This document shows positions 28,745 to 36,194 of a DNA stretch of 64,000 bases, piece by piece. Within the stretch, counting starts at the first letter, position 1; every line of letters begins with the position of its first letter. Made by a program: the position numbers and the translations under genes. The DNA comes from Actinomycetes bacterium (lineage in GTDB: Bacteria > Actinomycetota > Actinomycetes > Actinomycetales > Microbacteriaceae), in NCBI GenBank assembly GCA_023436775.1, contig JAEZHW010000069.1, positions 99,384 to 163,383 on the forward strand, read 5' to 3'. The notes under the pieces were generated by a model that saw nothing but the letters and a program-made list of their open reading frames with translations, was not told where the DNA came from and ran no database searches.

Positions 28745-29968
28745 TTGGCTACGAAGCCTGGCACGCAGAAGTCTGCGCCAATGCGCGTTCTGATCGGCGC
28801 GGACACGTTTCCGCCGGACGTGAACGGTGCGGCGAAGTTCGCTGAGCGCCTCGCTATTGGTCTGGCCGCTCGTGGCCACGACGTGCACATCGTCGCACCG
28901 GCTGCCTCGCGCAAGCACGGCACCTGGACGGAAGAGTACGAGGGTCAGAAGGTCACCGCCCACCGCCTCTACTCGTGGCGCTGGCGCCCGCACCCCTGGC
29001 TGCGGTTCGCGATGCCGTGGACGATCAAGCGCAACAGCCGCAAGATTCTGGACCAGGTCAAGCCGGACGTGGTGCACTTCCAGTCGCACATCGTCGTCGG
29101 TCGGGGGCTCTCGATCGCTGCTGAGGAGCGCGGCATCCGCGTGATCGGCACCAACCACCTCATGCCCGAGAACATGCTCGAGCACACCCTCATCCCGAAG
29201 CCGTGGCAGGCCTGGGCTGTGCGTCAGGCGTGGAAGGCTGCTGCTCGCACCTTCGGTCGGGCCGAGGCGGTCACCACGCCGACCCGCAAGGCGGCCGACT
29301 ACCTGGAGCGCAGCACCGGTCTCACCGGCGTGCACGCGATCTCCTGCGGTCTCGACGCTTCGCAGTACACCCCGAGTTTTGAGCCGCGCACCGAGAACCG
29401 CATCGTGTTCGTTGGTCGTGTGACCGGCGAGAAGCAGATTGACGTGTTGCTGAAGGCCGCCGCGAAGCTGCCGAAGGAACTGAACGCGATCGTTGAAATC
29501 ATCGGCGGTGGCGAGCTGGTGAAGCCGCTGCAGCAACTCGCGAAGAGCCTCGGGATCGCCGACCGGGTCGAGTTCGCCGGCTACGTGTCCGACGCGGGCC
29601 TGAAGGCGTCGCTGACGCGCGCAGCCGTGTTCGCGATGCCCAGTATCGCCGAACTGCAGTCGATCGCGACGATGGAGGCTATGGCCTCGGGCCTGCCGGT
29701 GGTCGGTGCGAACGCGATGGCACTGCCGCACCTGATCCACCACGGTGAGAACGGCTTCCTGTTCGAGCCGGGCAACGTGGACGAGCTGGCGCAGCGTCTG
29801 GAGCAGATCCTGACCATGCCGCAGGAGGAGCTGAACGCGTATAAGCAGGCCAGCCTCCGCCTCGTGCAGGCGCACGATATCAACCGCACGCTGGACACCT
29901 TCGAGGCCCTGTATCGCGGCGAGCAGGTGGCCGACCCGGTGGTGGAGGACGAGGCTTCTGCGCACTAG
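28745..29968 (+). CDS. GT4-family glycosyltransferase
   Basis: GT-B fold retaining glycosyltransferase. The N-terminal domain begins MRVLIGADTFPPDVNGAAK (from the internal ATG) with the glycine-loop typical of PimB/MgtA-type mannosyltransferases acting on lipid acceptors; the C-terminal domain has FVGRVTGEKQID and the nucleotide-sugar E(x7)E region in PSIAELQSIATMEAMASGLPVV. The likely role is building a glycolipid or phosphatidylinositol mannoside-like envelope component; the exact sugar is not readable. TTG at 28745 has GGAGG at 28730-28734 and adds 12 residues; ATG at 28781 is a plausible alternative. 407 residues. Confidence 0.85.
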   Translation: MATKPGTQKSAPMRVLIGADTFPPDVNGAAKFAERLAIGLAARGHDVHIVAPAASRKHGTWTEEYEGQKVTAHRLYSWRWRPHPWLRFAMPWTIKRNSRKILDQVKPDVVHFQSHIVVGRGLSIAAEERGIRVIGTNHLMPENMLEHTLIPKPWQAWAVRQAWKAAARTFGRAEAVTTPTRKAADYLERSTGLTGVHAISCGLDASQYTPSFEPRTENRIVFVGRVTGEKQIDVLLKAAAKLPKELNAIVEIIGGGELVKPLQQLAKSLGIADRVEFAGYVSDAGLKASLTRAAVFAMPSIAELQSIATMEAMASGLPVVGANAMALPHLIHHGENGFLFEPGNVDELAQRLEQILTMPQEELNAYKQASLRLVQAHDINRTLDTFEALYRGEQVADPVVEDEASAH

Positions 29969-30012
29969 CGGCGCGCAACCGCGCCGGTGGGCGCTATCGT
30001 GGAGGCGTGACT

Positions 30013-30030
30013 AGGCAGGGATTCCTGCCT
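30013..30030 (+). terminator. hairpin before CAU tRNA
   Basis: AGGCAGG / CCTGCCT with a GATT loop, 7 bases upstream of the tRNA. It may end the glycosyltransferase message or sit in the tRNA precursor, since a TATCGT -10 candidate lies at 29995-30000. Confidence 0.4.
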
Positions 30031-30037
30031 GGACCGA

Positions 30038-30111
30038 GGGGCGGTAGCTCAGCCGGTTAGAGCAGCGGACTCATAATCCGTCGGTCACGGGTTCAAGCCC
30101 CGTCCGCCCTA
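30038..30111 (+). tRNA. tRNA with anticodon CAT (elongator Met or Ile2)
   Basis: 74 bases: acceptor GGGGCGG / CCGCCCT with a G1-T72 wobble, D-arm GCTC...GAGC, anticodon stem CGGA/TCCG around CTCATAA, T-arm ACGGG-TTCAAGC-CCCGT, discriminator A. CCA not encoded. The CTCATAAT loop occurs in both elongator tRNA-Met and lysidine-modified tRNA-Ile2, and I cannot separate the two without a comparison set. Confidence 0.9.
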
Positions 30112-30224
30112 CATCGTGATCTGATTGCGTTGTTGTGTGCCGTGGCGGGTGTGCCGCGGTGCGCGACTGTGGTCGGTGGTGGGGATGTGCGATGCCATCA
30201 GTCTGCGTGAGCGAGAGGGTTCGA

Positions 30225-30965
30225 GTGTCCGAGGTCGAAGAAGTCGAGACCACCGGTGGCAGTATTCAGCAGGTGCGCGATGCGATCCTGCGCCGACTGC
30301 AGCGGCAGCACGGCAACCCGACGATTGTGCGCATGGCGGAGGGGCGGCTGCGGCAGCGCTTGCCGCAGTGGTCCGGCGAGGCGGTCGCATCGGCCGACGA
30401 TCGGGTACAGGGGCAGATGACACGCGGAACCTGGGCCGAAGCTGTGGTCGGGGCTGATCTGGCCGAGCGACTGATTGTGCGGACGCTCGCTGGCACGCGC
30501 GCCTCAACTCCGTTCACCGTGGACGCGGACGGTGTCCTGTTCGCTACCGAGGCGGGCGACGTGGCCCCGGAGGGTGGCGCTCAGTTCGCTCTCGCTGGCC
30601 TCTCGCCGCTCCTGGATCTCGCCGGACAGATGTTCTATGAACTGTCCGACCACCGAGGTGGGCGTTTCGCCTTCGCCGACGACGACACCTTTGTGGCCCT
30701 CAACGGAAACGCGGCGTTCCTGCGAGTGGTGGACGGCGCAGAGGAGTTCACCGTGGTGAAGCAGGGCGGGGCAAACCCGATCTTGTTCGCTCCGGTCATC
30801 AGCAAGCCGGCGAGCCGGTCCGCGGGTCGGTCCGCGCCCAAGACGCCACGTGCGGCGGCCAGGCCTGCACCGCGCAAGGTGGCTGATCTGGCCCCGGCTC
30901 CGGTGTGCCTGACGTGTTTCCAGGAGCTGCCCCGCACGGGTGTCTGCGATAACTGCGCGGACTAG
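30225..30965 (+). CDS. hypothetical protein with C-terminal zinc ribbon (paralogue A)
   Basis: Function unknown. It aligns without gaps over about 190 residues with the protein at 35121; shared blocks include GRLRQRLP, RGTWAEAVVGAD, AERLIVRTLA, GLSPLLD and SDHRGGRF. A Pro/Ala/Arg-rich linker (about residues 185-225, longer here than in the paralogue) leads to a CxxC-x9-CxxC zinc ribbon (CLTC...CDNC). No signal peptide or membrane segment, so cytosolic. The GTG at 30225 has GAGAGGG upstream and gives exactly the same N-terminal length as the paralogue; an ATG at 30192 would add 11 residues. It lies just downstream of the CAU tRNA. Confidence 0.75.
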   Translation: MSEVEEVETTGGSIQQVRDAILRRLQRQHGNPTIVRMAEGRLRQRLPQWSGEAVASADDRVQGQMTRGTWAEAVVGADLAERLIVRTLAGTRASTPFTVDADGVLFATEAGDVAPEGGAQFALAGLSPLLDLAGQMFYELSDHRGGRFAFADDDTFVALNGNAAFLRVVDGAEEFTVVKQGGANPILFAPVISKPASRSAGRSAPKTPRAAARPAPRKVADLAPAPVCLTCFQELPRTGVCDNCAD

Positions 30966-31007
30966 AGGCTGATACGCGTCTGCCTCGCGGAAGCTCGGGC
31001 GACGTGC

Positions 31008-31054
31008 TGTGGATAACGGTGGCGGCGCTTTGGCCCGGCCGCTAGCGTGCGGGC
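31008..31054 (+). promoter_or_regulatory. lipoprotein promoter module 1 (DnaA-box-like site plus leaderless -10)
   Basis: TGTGGATAA (31008-31016) is the reverse complement of the consensus DnaA box TTATCCACA. It ends 38 bases before the start codon. TAGCGT (31043-31048) is a -10 followed by 6 bases and GTG. The -35 position (TGGCGG, 31020-31025) is poor, so the box sits just upstream of it where an activator could touch polymerase. Confidence 0.6.
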
Positions 31055-31576
31055 GTGAGCTTTCTCTCTCGTCGTGTTGCGGCTGCTGCGCTGCTCGCTG
31101 CTGTCCTGTTTGCGTCGGGGTGCGCCCCGGCCGATGAGCCGCTGGCTGTGCACGAGGAGAAGCTGGCGATAGAACGTGCCGAACAGGCGGTCGAGTCCTA
31201 TACGACACTCTTGGTCGATGTGATCAACCAAGCCACGCTTGATACGACAGAAATACAGTCGCTCCTGTCGCCGGAACTCGTGGCCGCGTTTGTTGAGTCG
31301 CGCGAGAGAGGAATCCAGTTCCAAGAGACGATTCTCGGGAGAATCGGTATTCAGTCCCAGCGTTCCGAATCCGTCGACAGCATAGGGCCGTCGTGGCATG
31401 TGGTCATGCTTGTTTGCATGGACTACTCCGATATCGTTCGTCGCCACGAGGACGGAACGGAGAAACCTGCTGCCGCCGGAACTACAGTGCTGCAGAGCAG
31501 GATTACGGTCAGTGTGGACAAGCAAACCGGGTCACCCAAGGTCCTCACGGTGGAGGACACGAGGACAACGTGTTGA
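31055..31576 (+). CDS. tandem-array lipoprotein 1 (unknown function)
   Basis: 173 residues, GTG start. The signal has charged MSFLSRR, a hydrophobic core and lipobox FASGC with lipid cysteine C23. The mature part is helical near PLAVHEEKLAIERAEQAVESYTT and ends in beta strands, with a conserved cysteine in VCMDYSD and a C-terminal cysteine (last residue), which could be disulfide-linked. Paralogous to the genes at 31787, 32526 and 33129; the strongest shared part is the signal peptide and the W-VV-CxDYS strand. The small size and layout would suit an NTF2/cystatin-like fold, which is a guess. Expected to be anchored outside the membrane. Confidence 0.8.
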   Translation: MSFLSRRVAAAALLAAVLFASGCAPADEPLAVHEEKLAIERAEQAVESYTTLLVDVINQATLDTTEIQSLLSPELVAAFVESRERGIQFQETILGRIGIQSQRSESVDSIGPSWHVVMLVCMDYSDIVRRHEDGTEKPAAAGTTVLQSRITVSVDKQTGSPKVLTVEDTRTTC

Positions 31577-31739
31577 GTTAGGGCAGCAAATGGATCGTTG
31601 GGCTGCGAGCACTTGGGCTCTTGCGCCGTACCGGGTTCGCGTCGTCGCAAGCCCGACGTGCGTAGGATGCAACATGCCCCGTTGCCAGAGGGTTGTTGAT
31701 CTGGAATCGCAAGTGGGCCGTGCCGTTAGGTGGCCCTGC

Positions 31740-31786
31740 TGTGGATAACGGTGGCGAGGCTTCCGCGCGGCCGCTAGCGTGCGGGC
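31740..31786 (+). promoter_or_regulatory. lipoprotein promoter module 2
   Basis: TGTGGATAA at 31740-31748, 38 bases before the start, and TAGCGT at 31775-31780 with 6 bases to GTG. The segment is nearly identical to module 1, as expected for a recent duplication. -35 position TGGCGA. Confidence 0.6.
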
Positions 31787-32308
31787 GTGAGCTTTTTCTC
31801 TCGTCGTGTTGCGGCTGCTGCGCTGCTCGCTGTTGTCCTGTTTGCGTCGGGGTGCGCCCCGGCCGATGAGCCGCTCGCTGTGCCGACGGAGGAGATGGCG
31901 GTCGAACTCGCTAAGGAAGACGTCGAAGGCTATGTGAAACTCTTGATCACGGTTCTCAATAAGGCGACACTCGACACGGCACAACTGACTCCGAGACTTT
32001 CGGCGCACTTGCTGGAGTCTGTCATTGCAGGCAGACAGCGGAGTAGGGAGCTTGCTGAGACCGTCACCGGCAACATTCATGTGCACTCTCAGCGCCTCGA
32101 GTCCGCGGTCAGGATTGGGCGCAACTGGCATGTGGTACTGCTTGCTTGCTTGGACTACTCAGAAATTCTCCGCGAACGTGAGGACGGCACGAAGCTGCCG
32201 GCCGCAGTGGGCGCCACTCTGCCAGAAAAGCGGATTGACGTTCGCATTGATGCGACGTCTGGTTCCAGAGAGGTGATCGATGTGGAAGATACTGGGGCAA
32301 GTTGCTGA
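31787..32308 (+). CDS. tandem-array lipoprotein 2 (unknown function)
   Basis: 173 residues, GTG start, signal MSFFSRR...FASGC almost identical to lipoprotein 1. The mature part is closest to lipoprotein 4 (shared PTEEMAVELAKEDVEGYV), with ACLDYSE and a terminal cysteine. Identity to lipoprotein 1 drops quickly after the signal peptide and is lower in the middle, so the copies are old enough to have diverged while the signal and promoter stay alike, perhaps through gene conversion. The 210 bases between it and lipoprotein 1 contain no other gene I can support. Confidence 0.8.
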   Translation: MSFFSRRVAAAALLAVVLFASGCAPADEPLAVPTEEMAVELAKEDVEGYVKLLITVLNKATLDTAQLTPRLSAHLLESVIAGRQRSRELAETVTGNIHVHSQRLESAVRIGRNWHVVLLACLDYSEILREREDGTKLPAAVGATLPEKRIDVRIDATSGSREVIDVEDTGASC

Positions 32309-32478
32309 CGGGCGGGCGCCATCGAGGCAGGTTGCACTTGCTGTCTCGGCCATGGGGATAGCCCCTCGGCGGCTCATTGACCTCGCCGTCAGCGCACATG
32401 CGGGAAACCATTCCCACGTCGCGTGGAGGTGGACCGGGAACCTGCGCCGTGATCAGTTGACTAGCAATGCATGAGACG

Positions 32479-32525
32479 TGTGGATAGTTGTAGCGACGAA
32501 AAATCCATGCCGCTAGCCTGCAACC
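32479..32525 (+). promoter_or_regulatory. lipoprotein promoter module 3 (diverged)
   Basis: TGTGGATAG (32479-32487, one mismatch to the DnaA box) again ends 38 bases before the start codon, and TAGCCT (32514-32519) again leaves 6 bases to ATG. The sequence between them is otherwise unlike the other three modules, which argues that box, -10 and spacing are selected. Confidence 0.55.
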
Positions 32526-33053
32526 ATGCTTCGCACAATCCGTGGCGCACTTGCTGCGTTGCTCTGCACCGTTCTCCTCTTGCCCGGTTGCGCCATTGGC
32601 GATGCGACCCTGGCCGTACCAGACGAGGACCGGGCTGTCGCAGCGGCTGAGCGTGCCTATCGTGATTACGTACGATTCGGCAGTGAATTTCTGGCTTCTT
32701 CGGACGGTGACAGCAGCCACCTAGCAGCAGTGGTTTCTCCTGAAATTCTCTCGTCCATACGGGATGCGTGGCAGATCAGTCGGGACCGCGGGATCATCGT
32801 GTCAGGAGCACTTCGCGTCGTCGACGTTCAGATTGACTCGGTGCAGCGAGTTGGGGAGCACTGGCTCGTTGACCTCTCTGTTTGTTTGGACTACTCGGCA
32901 GTTGTTCAAATCGATAAGGACGGCAACGTGATGGCAAAGAATGTCCGAGACGAAGCAGTTCGAAACGAAGTCACGATTCGGGTCTCGAGGGTTTTTGGTG
33001 ACGCGAAGCTGATCGGAGAAAACGACCCGGGCATGTCATGTGAAGCGGCGTAG
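32526..33053 (+). CDS. tandem-array lipoprotein 3 (most diverged copy)
   Basis: 175 residues, ATG start. Signal MLRTIRG..LLLPGC gives lipid cysteine C22. It shares with the others LAVPDEDRAVAAAERAYRDYV, the internal cysteine in VCLDYSA and a near-terminal cysteine (MSCEAA), but is clearly a different subfamily. The signal sequence is unrelated to the MSFxSRR type. AT content is higher than in the housekeeping genes. Function unknown. Confidence 0.78.
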   Translation: MLRTIRGALAALLCTVLLLPGCAIGDATLAVPDEDRAVAAAERAYRDYVRFGSEFLASSDGDSSHLAAVVSPEILSSIRDAWQISRDRGIIVSGALRVVDVQIDSVQRVGEHWLVDLSVCLDYSAVVQIDKDGNVMAKNVRDEAVRNEVTIRVSRVFGDAKLIGENDPGMSCEAA

Positions 33054-33081
33054 CAACCTGGCAGTGGTGCGGGCGACGCGC

Positions 33082-33128
33082 TGTGGATAACGATGGCGCG
33101 GCTTCGGCGCGGCCACTAACGTGCGGGC
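33082..33128 (+). promoter_or_regulatory. lipoprotein promoter module 4
   Basis: TGTGGATAA at 33082-33090, 38 bases before the start, and TAACGT at 33117-33122 with 6 bases to ATG. -35 position TGGCGC. Confidence 0.6.
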
Positions 33129-33650
33129 ATGAGCCTTTTCTCTCGCCGCGCTGCGGCTGCTGCCCTGCTCTCTACCGTCCTGTTCGCGTCGGGGTGTTCC
33201 CTGGCCGAAGAGCCGCTCGCTGTGCCCACGGAGGAGATGGCGGTCGAACTCGCTAAGGAAGACGTTGAAGGCTACGTGGAACTGCTCATGACCGTTCTGA
33301 ATCAAGACGCTCTAGATACATCGAGACTGACGCCTGTCGTGTCCGAGACTGTGCTGGAGCAGGCGATTGATTTGCGGCAGCAGAGGATCGACCTTCGAGA
33401 GACCGTCTCTGGCAACATTCGCGTGCACTCACAGACCTTAGAGAGTATCGACAAGATTGGCGGGGCCTGGAGTGTGGTTTTGCTGGCGTGCTTGGACTAC
33501 ACGCAGATCGTCCGGCATCGTGAAGACGGTAGTACGCTCCCAGCTGCTCCGGGTAGCTCCCTGCCGCAGCGGAGGATTGAGGTTCGTATAGATACGAACA
33601 CGGGTTCGCGGGAGGTCATCGCCGTCCAGGACACGGAACGCAAATGCTGA
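33129..33650 (+). CDS. tandem-array lipoprotein 4 (unknown function)
   Basis: 173 residues, ATG start, signal MSLFSRR...FASGC (C23). Closest to lipoprotein 2, with ACLDYTQ and a terminal cysteine (TERKC). Its stop overlaps the ATG of the PKD-type gene (ATGCTGA), so that gene is probably translated from the same message. This makes the last lipoprotein the only one with a coupled partner. Confidence 0.8.
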   Translation: MSLFSRRAAAAALLSTVLFASGCSLAEEPLAVPTEEMAVELAKEDVEGYVELLMTVLNQDALDTSRLTPVVSETVLEQAIDLRQQRIDLRETVSGNIRVHSQTLESIDKIGGAWSVVLLACLDYTQIVRHREDGSTLPAAPGSSLPQRRIEVRIDTNTGSREVIAVQDTERKC

Positions 33651-34425
33651 CGAGCAGGCTCCGGCGACCGGGGGTTGCCTTGCGAGCCACTATTCATGCG
33701 TGCCTTGCTTCGATAGTTCTTGTTTCCATCGGCTCGACGGCTTCATCGAGTGCTAGCTGTGAGTTGTACGTGTGTACCTCGGGCGAAGTGGACGGCAGTG
33801 GTGTCACAGTTTCGGGTGAGGGCGGTGTGCCAGATGGCGGCCCCACGACCAAGGGTGAGTGGGACCCGGGTCAGGTGATTTGTCCGTCGCTGGAGCTGCA
33901 GTATCCGTGTTTCTACAACTGGCACCACGACGACGGCGACGAGGACGTGACGATTCGCGACGTGCGGCACTTTCCGGTTCGCGTGGGCACCGCCCTGATG
34001 GAGCCTGGCGGGTGGACGGTCGTGCAGTTGCCGACGAACTTTTATGCCCATGCACCGGTACATGAGGTTTCCGGACAGTTGCTCGGCAAGCAGGCGCGGT
34101 CCGGTTCATTCCGATCCGCTACTTCTGGGACTACGGGGACGGCACTGCTGCGGTGAAAACGCTGCCTGGGGCAACGTGGCGGGCGCTGGGGCTCGCCGAG
34201 TTCTCGAAGACCCCCACCAGTCACGTCTACAAGCAACCCGCGACCGTGCGCATACGGCTAAGTATCGAGTACGCTGCGGCGTACCGCTGGGCGGGGTCCG
34301 AGTGGATGCAGGTGATCGGGACGATCACGCTGCCCGCCAATGAATTAGTGACGGTGGTGGCTCGGGCCGAGACGGTGCTCGTTGACCAAACGTGCACGAC
34401 GAACCCGGGTGGACCGGGCTGTTAG
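33644..34425 (+). pseudogene. secreted PKD-type protein gene, frameshifted
   Basis: The first frame (33644-34156) encodes a signal peptide (to about residue 38), then a Cys/Gly-rich mature part ending LLGKQA. From about 34100 the coding signal moves to the -1 frame, which reads through RYFWDYGDGTAAVKT (a PKD domain hallmark) to the stop at 34423. Restoring one G in GCGCGGTCC near 34098-34101 joins both into a continuous protein of about 260 residues: GKQARVRFIPIRYFWDYGDG. The downstream part also holds the terminal CTTNPGGPGC. It could be a true mutation or a sequencing or assembly error. It overlaps the lipoprotein 4 stop. Confidence 0.72.
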
Positions 34426-34467
34426 GACTGCGCGGCCCGCGCACTCGCAGTGCCATCCCTCAAACGA

Positions 34468-34512
34468 CAGCGTCAGCGTTGACGCAATGATGTTGCCTCA
34501 ACGCTGACGCTG
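34468..34512. terminator. strong bidirectional terminator
   Basis: A perfect 15-base stem, CAGCGTCAGCGTTGA (34468-34482) / TCAACGCTGACGCTG (34498-34512), with an inner GCAA / TTGC extension in the loop. It lies between the PKD-type gene and the convergent small ORF. Confidence 0.8.
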
Positions 34513-34530
34513 ATGTGGATGGTTGTTGGA

Positions 34531-34812
34531 TTAGACGTACGTTGAGAAGAACTCCTCGAGGGTGAGACCGTTGGCCGAGACCTTCGTGGATCCTGCAGCG
34601 ATCTCTGCATCGAACGAACGCCGGTCACTGCTTACGTTCCGAATGTGGATGACGTACTCACTGGTCGACGTGTTCGCTTGCTGAATGATCCACAGATCCT
34701 CGGCTTCGCGGTGGAGGCTGTACTTGGTGCTCCCGTTGGTGAAGTGAACTGCGCCCGCAGTGCCAGTTTCAGTGGGGAGCTCTGGCATGCGCTCGGTCAG
34801 ATCGAATGTCAT
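34531..34812 (-). CDS. hypothetical small protein (93 aa)
   Basis: No family recognised. 93 residues, no signal peptide or membrane helix; composition suggests a beta-rich fold (VHFTNGSTKYSLHREA, IHIRNVSSDRRSFDAEI). Start ATG at 34812 lacks a visible ribosome site or -10; an internal Met at residue 9 is an alternative. It sits behind the strong terminator, convergent with the PKD-type gene, in the lower-GC part of the accessory segment. Confidence 0.5.
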   Translation of the reverse strand: MTFDLTERMPELPTETGTAGAVHFTNGSTKYSLHREAEDLWIIQQANTSTSEYVIHIRNVSSDRRSFDAEIAAGSTKVSANGLTLEEFFSTYV

Positions 34813-35120
34813 GCATTGATGCTAAGTGAGGGGCATTCGGTGCACTAGGTGGTTCCACCTGTCAGACAATTCGCCGGTTGATCATCATTTGTTCGATTTG
34901 ATGACTCATGAATACGTTCACGCGTACGCACATCACTTTCCAAAACGACGGGTCCGGCGCACGATTCTGCGCATTTCAATCGTGCACAGGTTGCGTACGA
35001 CGACATCAATCAACTTGTGGTCAGAAATGTCCAACCCCTGGGGGGGGTATTTCCCTTAGACGATGTCGTAGGTGGGCGCTACAAATGTGAACAAGCGTAA
35101 GAAATGAGATAGGGGCTGAG
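34813..35120. other. 308-base AT-richer intergenic segment
   Basis: No gene I can support. Third-position patterns are not coding-like, and short open frames here lack signals. A run of seven G at about 35041-35047 and the TACAAAT at 35080-35086 (a possible -10 for paralogue B, about 35 bases upstream) are the only notable elements. Confidence 0.5.
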
Positions 35121-35789
35121 TTGGTCAAGTTTCGCGATGACGCCATTACGGTCGGCAATGTGCAGGTACTCCGGGATGGGATTCTGCGGACTCTGGAAAA
35201 GCATAGGGGCAATCCAGTTATTGCTCGGATCGCTGAGGGCAGACTTCGGCAACGTTTGCCTTTGTGGTTTGGGCAGGAGGTCCCACCAGGCGCCAATCGA
35301 ATCAAGAACAAGATTCCACGGGGCACCTGGGCTGAAGCTGTCGTAGGTGCTGATCAAGCGGAACGCCTTATTGTCCGTACCCTCGCGGTAACGCGTAAAT
35401 CGGCGCAGTTCACTGTGGATACTCGGGGTGTGATTTATGCAACTGACGCGGACGGTTGGTCTCGTGATCGTGGTAGCCGTTATGCAGTGAGCGGGCTGTC
35501 ACCGCTATTGGATACTGCGGGTCGGGCCTTCTACGAGATTTCAGATCACCGAGGGGGTCGGTTCTACTTCGTTGAGAACGATTGCTTCGTTATCGCGAAC
35601 AAACGTCAACTCTTTCTGAGAGTCGAGGACGGGAATTCGGAGTTCACTGTCGTTCGGCAGGGTGGTTCAAATCCGGTACTTGAAGCGCCGTGGCGTGCTC
35701 AGAAGGCCTCTCCGCCTCCGTCAGATCCCGTCTGCCCGGGGTGTTTCCAAGAACTTCCCAAGAGTGGCCAATGTGACATGTGCGATTAA
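35121..35789 (+). CDS. hypothetical protein with C-terminal zinc ribbon (paralogue B)
   Basis: 222 residues, TTG start with AGGGG 5 bases upstream; its N-terminus lines up residue for residue with paralogue A at 30225, which supports both starts. The central 190 residues align without gaps; the linker is shorter (about 15 residues) and the ribbon is CxxC-x9-CxxC (CPGC...CDMC). The gene is AT-richer and has poorer codon bias than paralogue A, as if acquired separately or under weaker selection. Function unknown; DNA or RNA contact through the ribbon is possible. Confidence 0.75.
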   Translation: MVKFRDDAITVGNVQVLRDGILRTLEKHRGNPVIARIAEGRLRQRLPLWFGQEVPPGANRIKNKIPRGTWAEAVVGADQAERLIVRTLAVTRKSAQFTVDTRGVIYATDADGWSRDRGSRYAVSGLSPLLDTAGRAFYEISDHRGGRFYFVENDCFVIANKRQLFLRVEDGNSEFTVVRQGGSNPVLEAPWRAQKASPPPSDPVCPGCFQELPKSGQCDMCD

Positions 35790-35897
35790 CTGTGCTTTAC
35801 CTCACTGCGCCCTAGCTCGCGGCCGCCGAGCACTACCGATGTAGTTTTCCTAGGGTCCGAGCGCGACCAGCGATGATTGAGACGTCAGCCTGGCTGA

Positions 35898-36098
35898 TGC
35901 GGCGGGTGGAGGGCTAAGGTTGCGGCATTCCCAGGGGACACAGCGCGCGATCTTCGCCAGGCAGTGCTCCGCGACGCTCCCGAGTACGACTACGAATTCG
36001 TCTGGGTCGGGGATTCGTCGGAGGATGACAGGGACATCCCGATGCTCGCTGTACTGTCGCTGGAACTGCTGGAGGAAGCAGGCCCGGGCAAGCGTTGA
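35898..36098 (+). pseudogene. 3' remnant of an unidentified gene
   Basis: A coding-like frame ends at TGA 36096-36098 with high GC at third positions and the sequence ARDLRQAVLRDAPEYDYEF and VWVGDSSEDDRDIPMLAVL, a compact acidic protein tail. The frame opens after a stop at 35895 but has no ATG, GTG or TTG before the coherent part, except GTG 35964 inside it. It looks like the C-terminal end of a lost gene. No family recognised. The rest of 35790-36194 holds nothing I can support. Confidence 0.4.
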
Positions 36099-36194
36099 TA
36101 GGTGGGTGGCCTGCCGACCAAATTCGTGTTGAGGACCTCATTCGGCAACGCTGATGCGCTGCACCAGCGAGTCCGGCACTCGTAGCGCGATGAC

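Noticed and set aside
34826..35059. 77-residue open frame in the AT-rich gap
   Set aside because: No ribosome site or -10 at the right distance, and codon use does not match the neighbours.
30038..36190. tRNA-linked genomic island with attachment repeats
   Set aside because: The accessory segment begins right after the CAU tRNA, but I found no copy of the tRNA 3' end near 36 kb and no integrase, so insertion at the tRNA is not supported.
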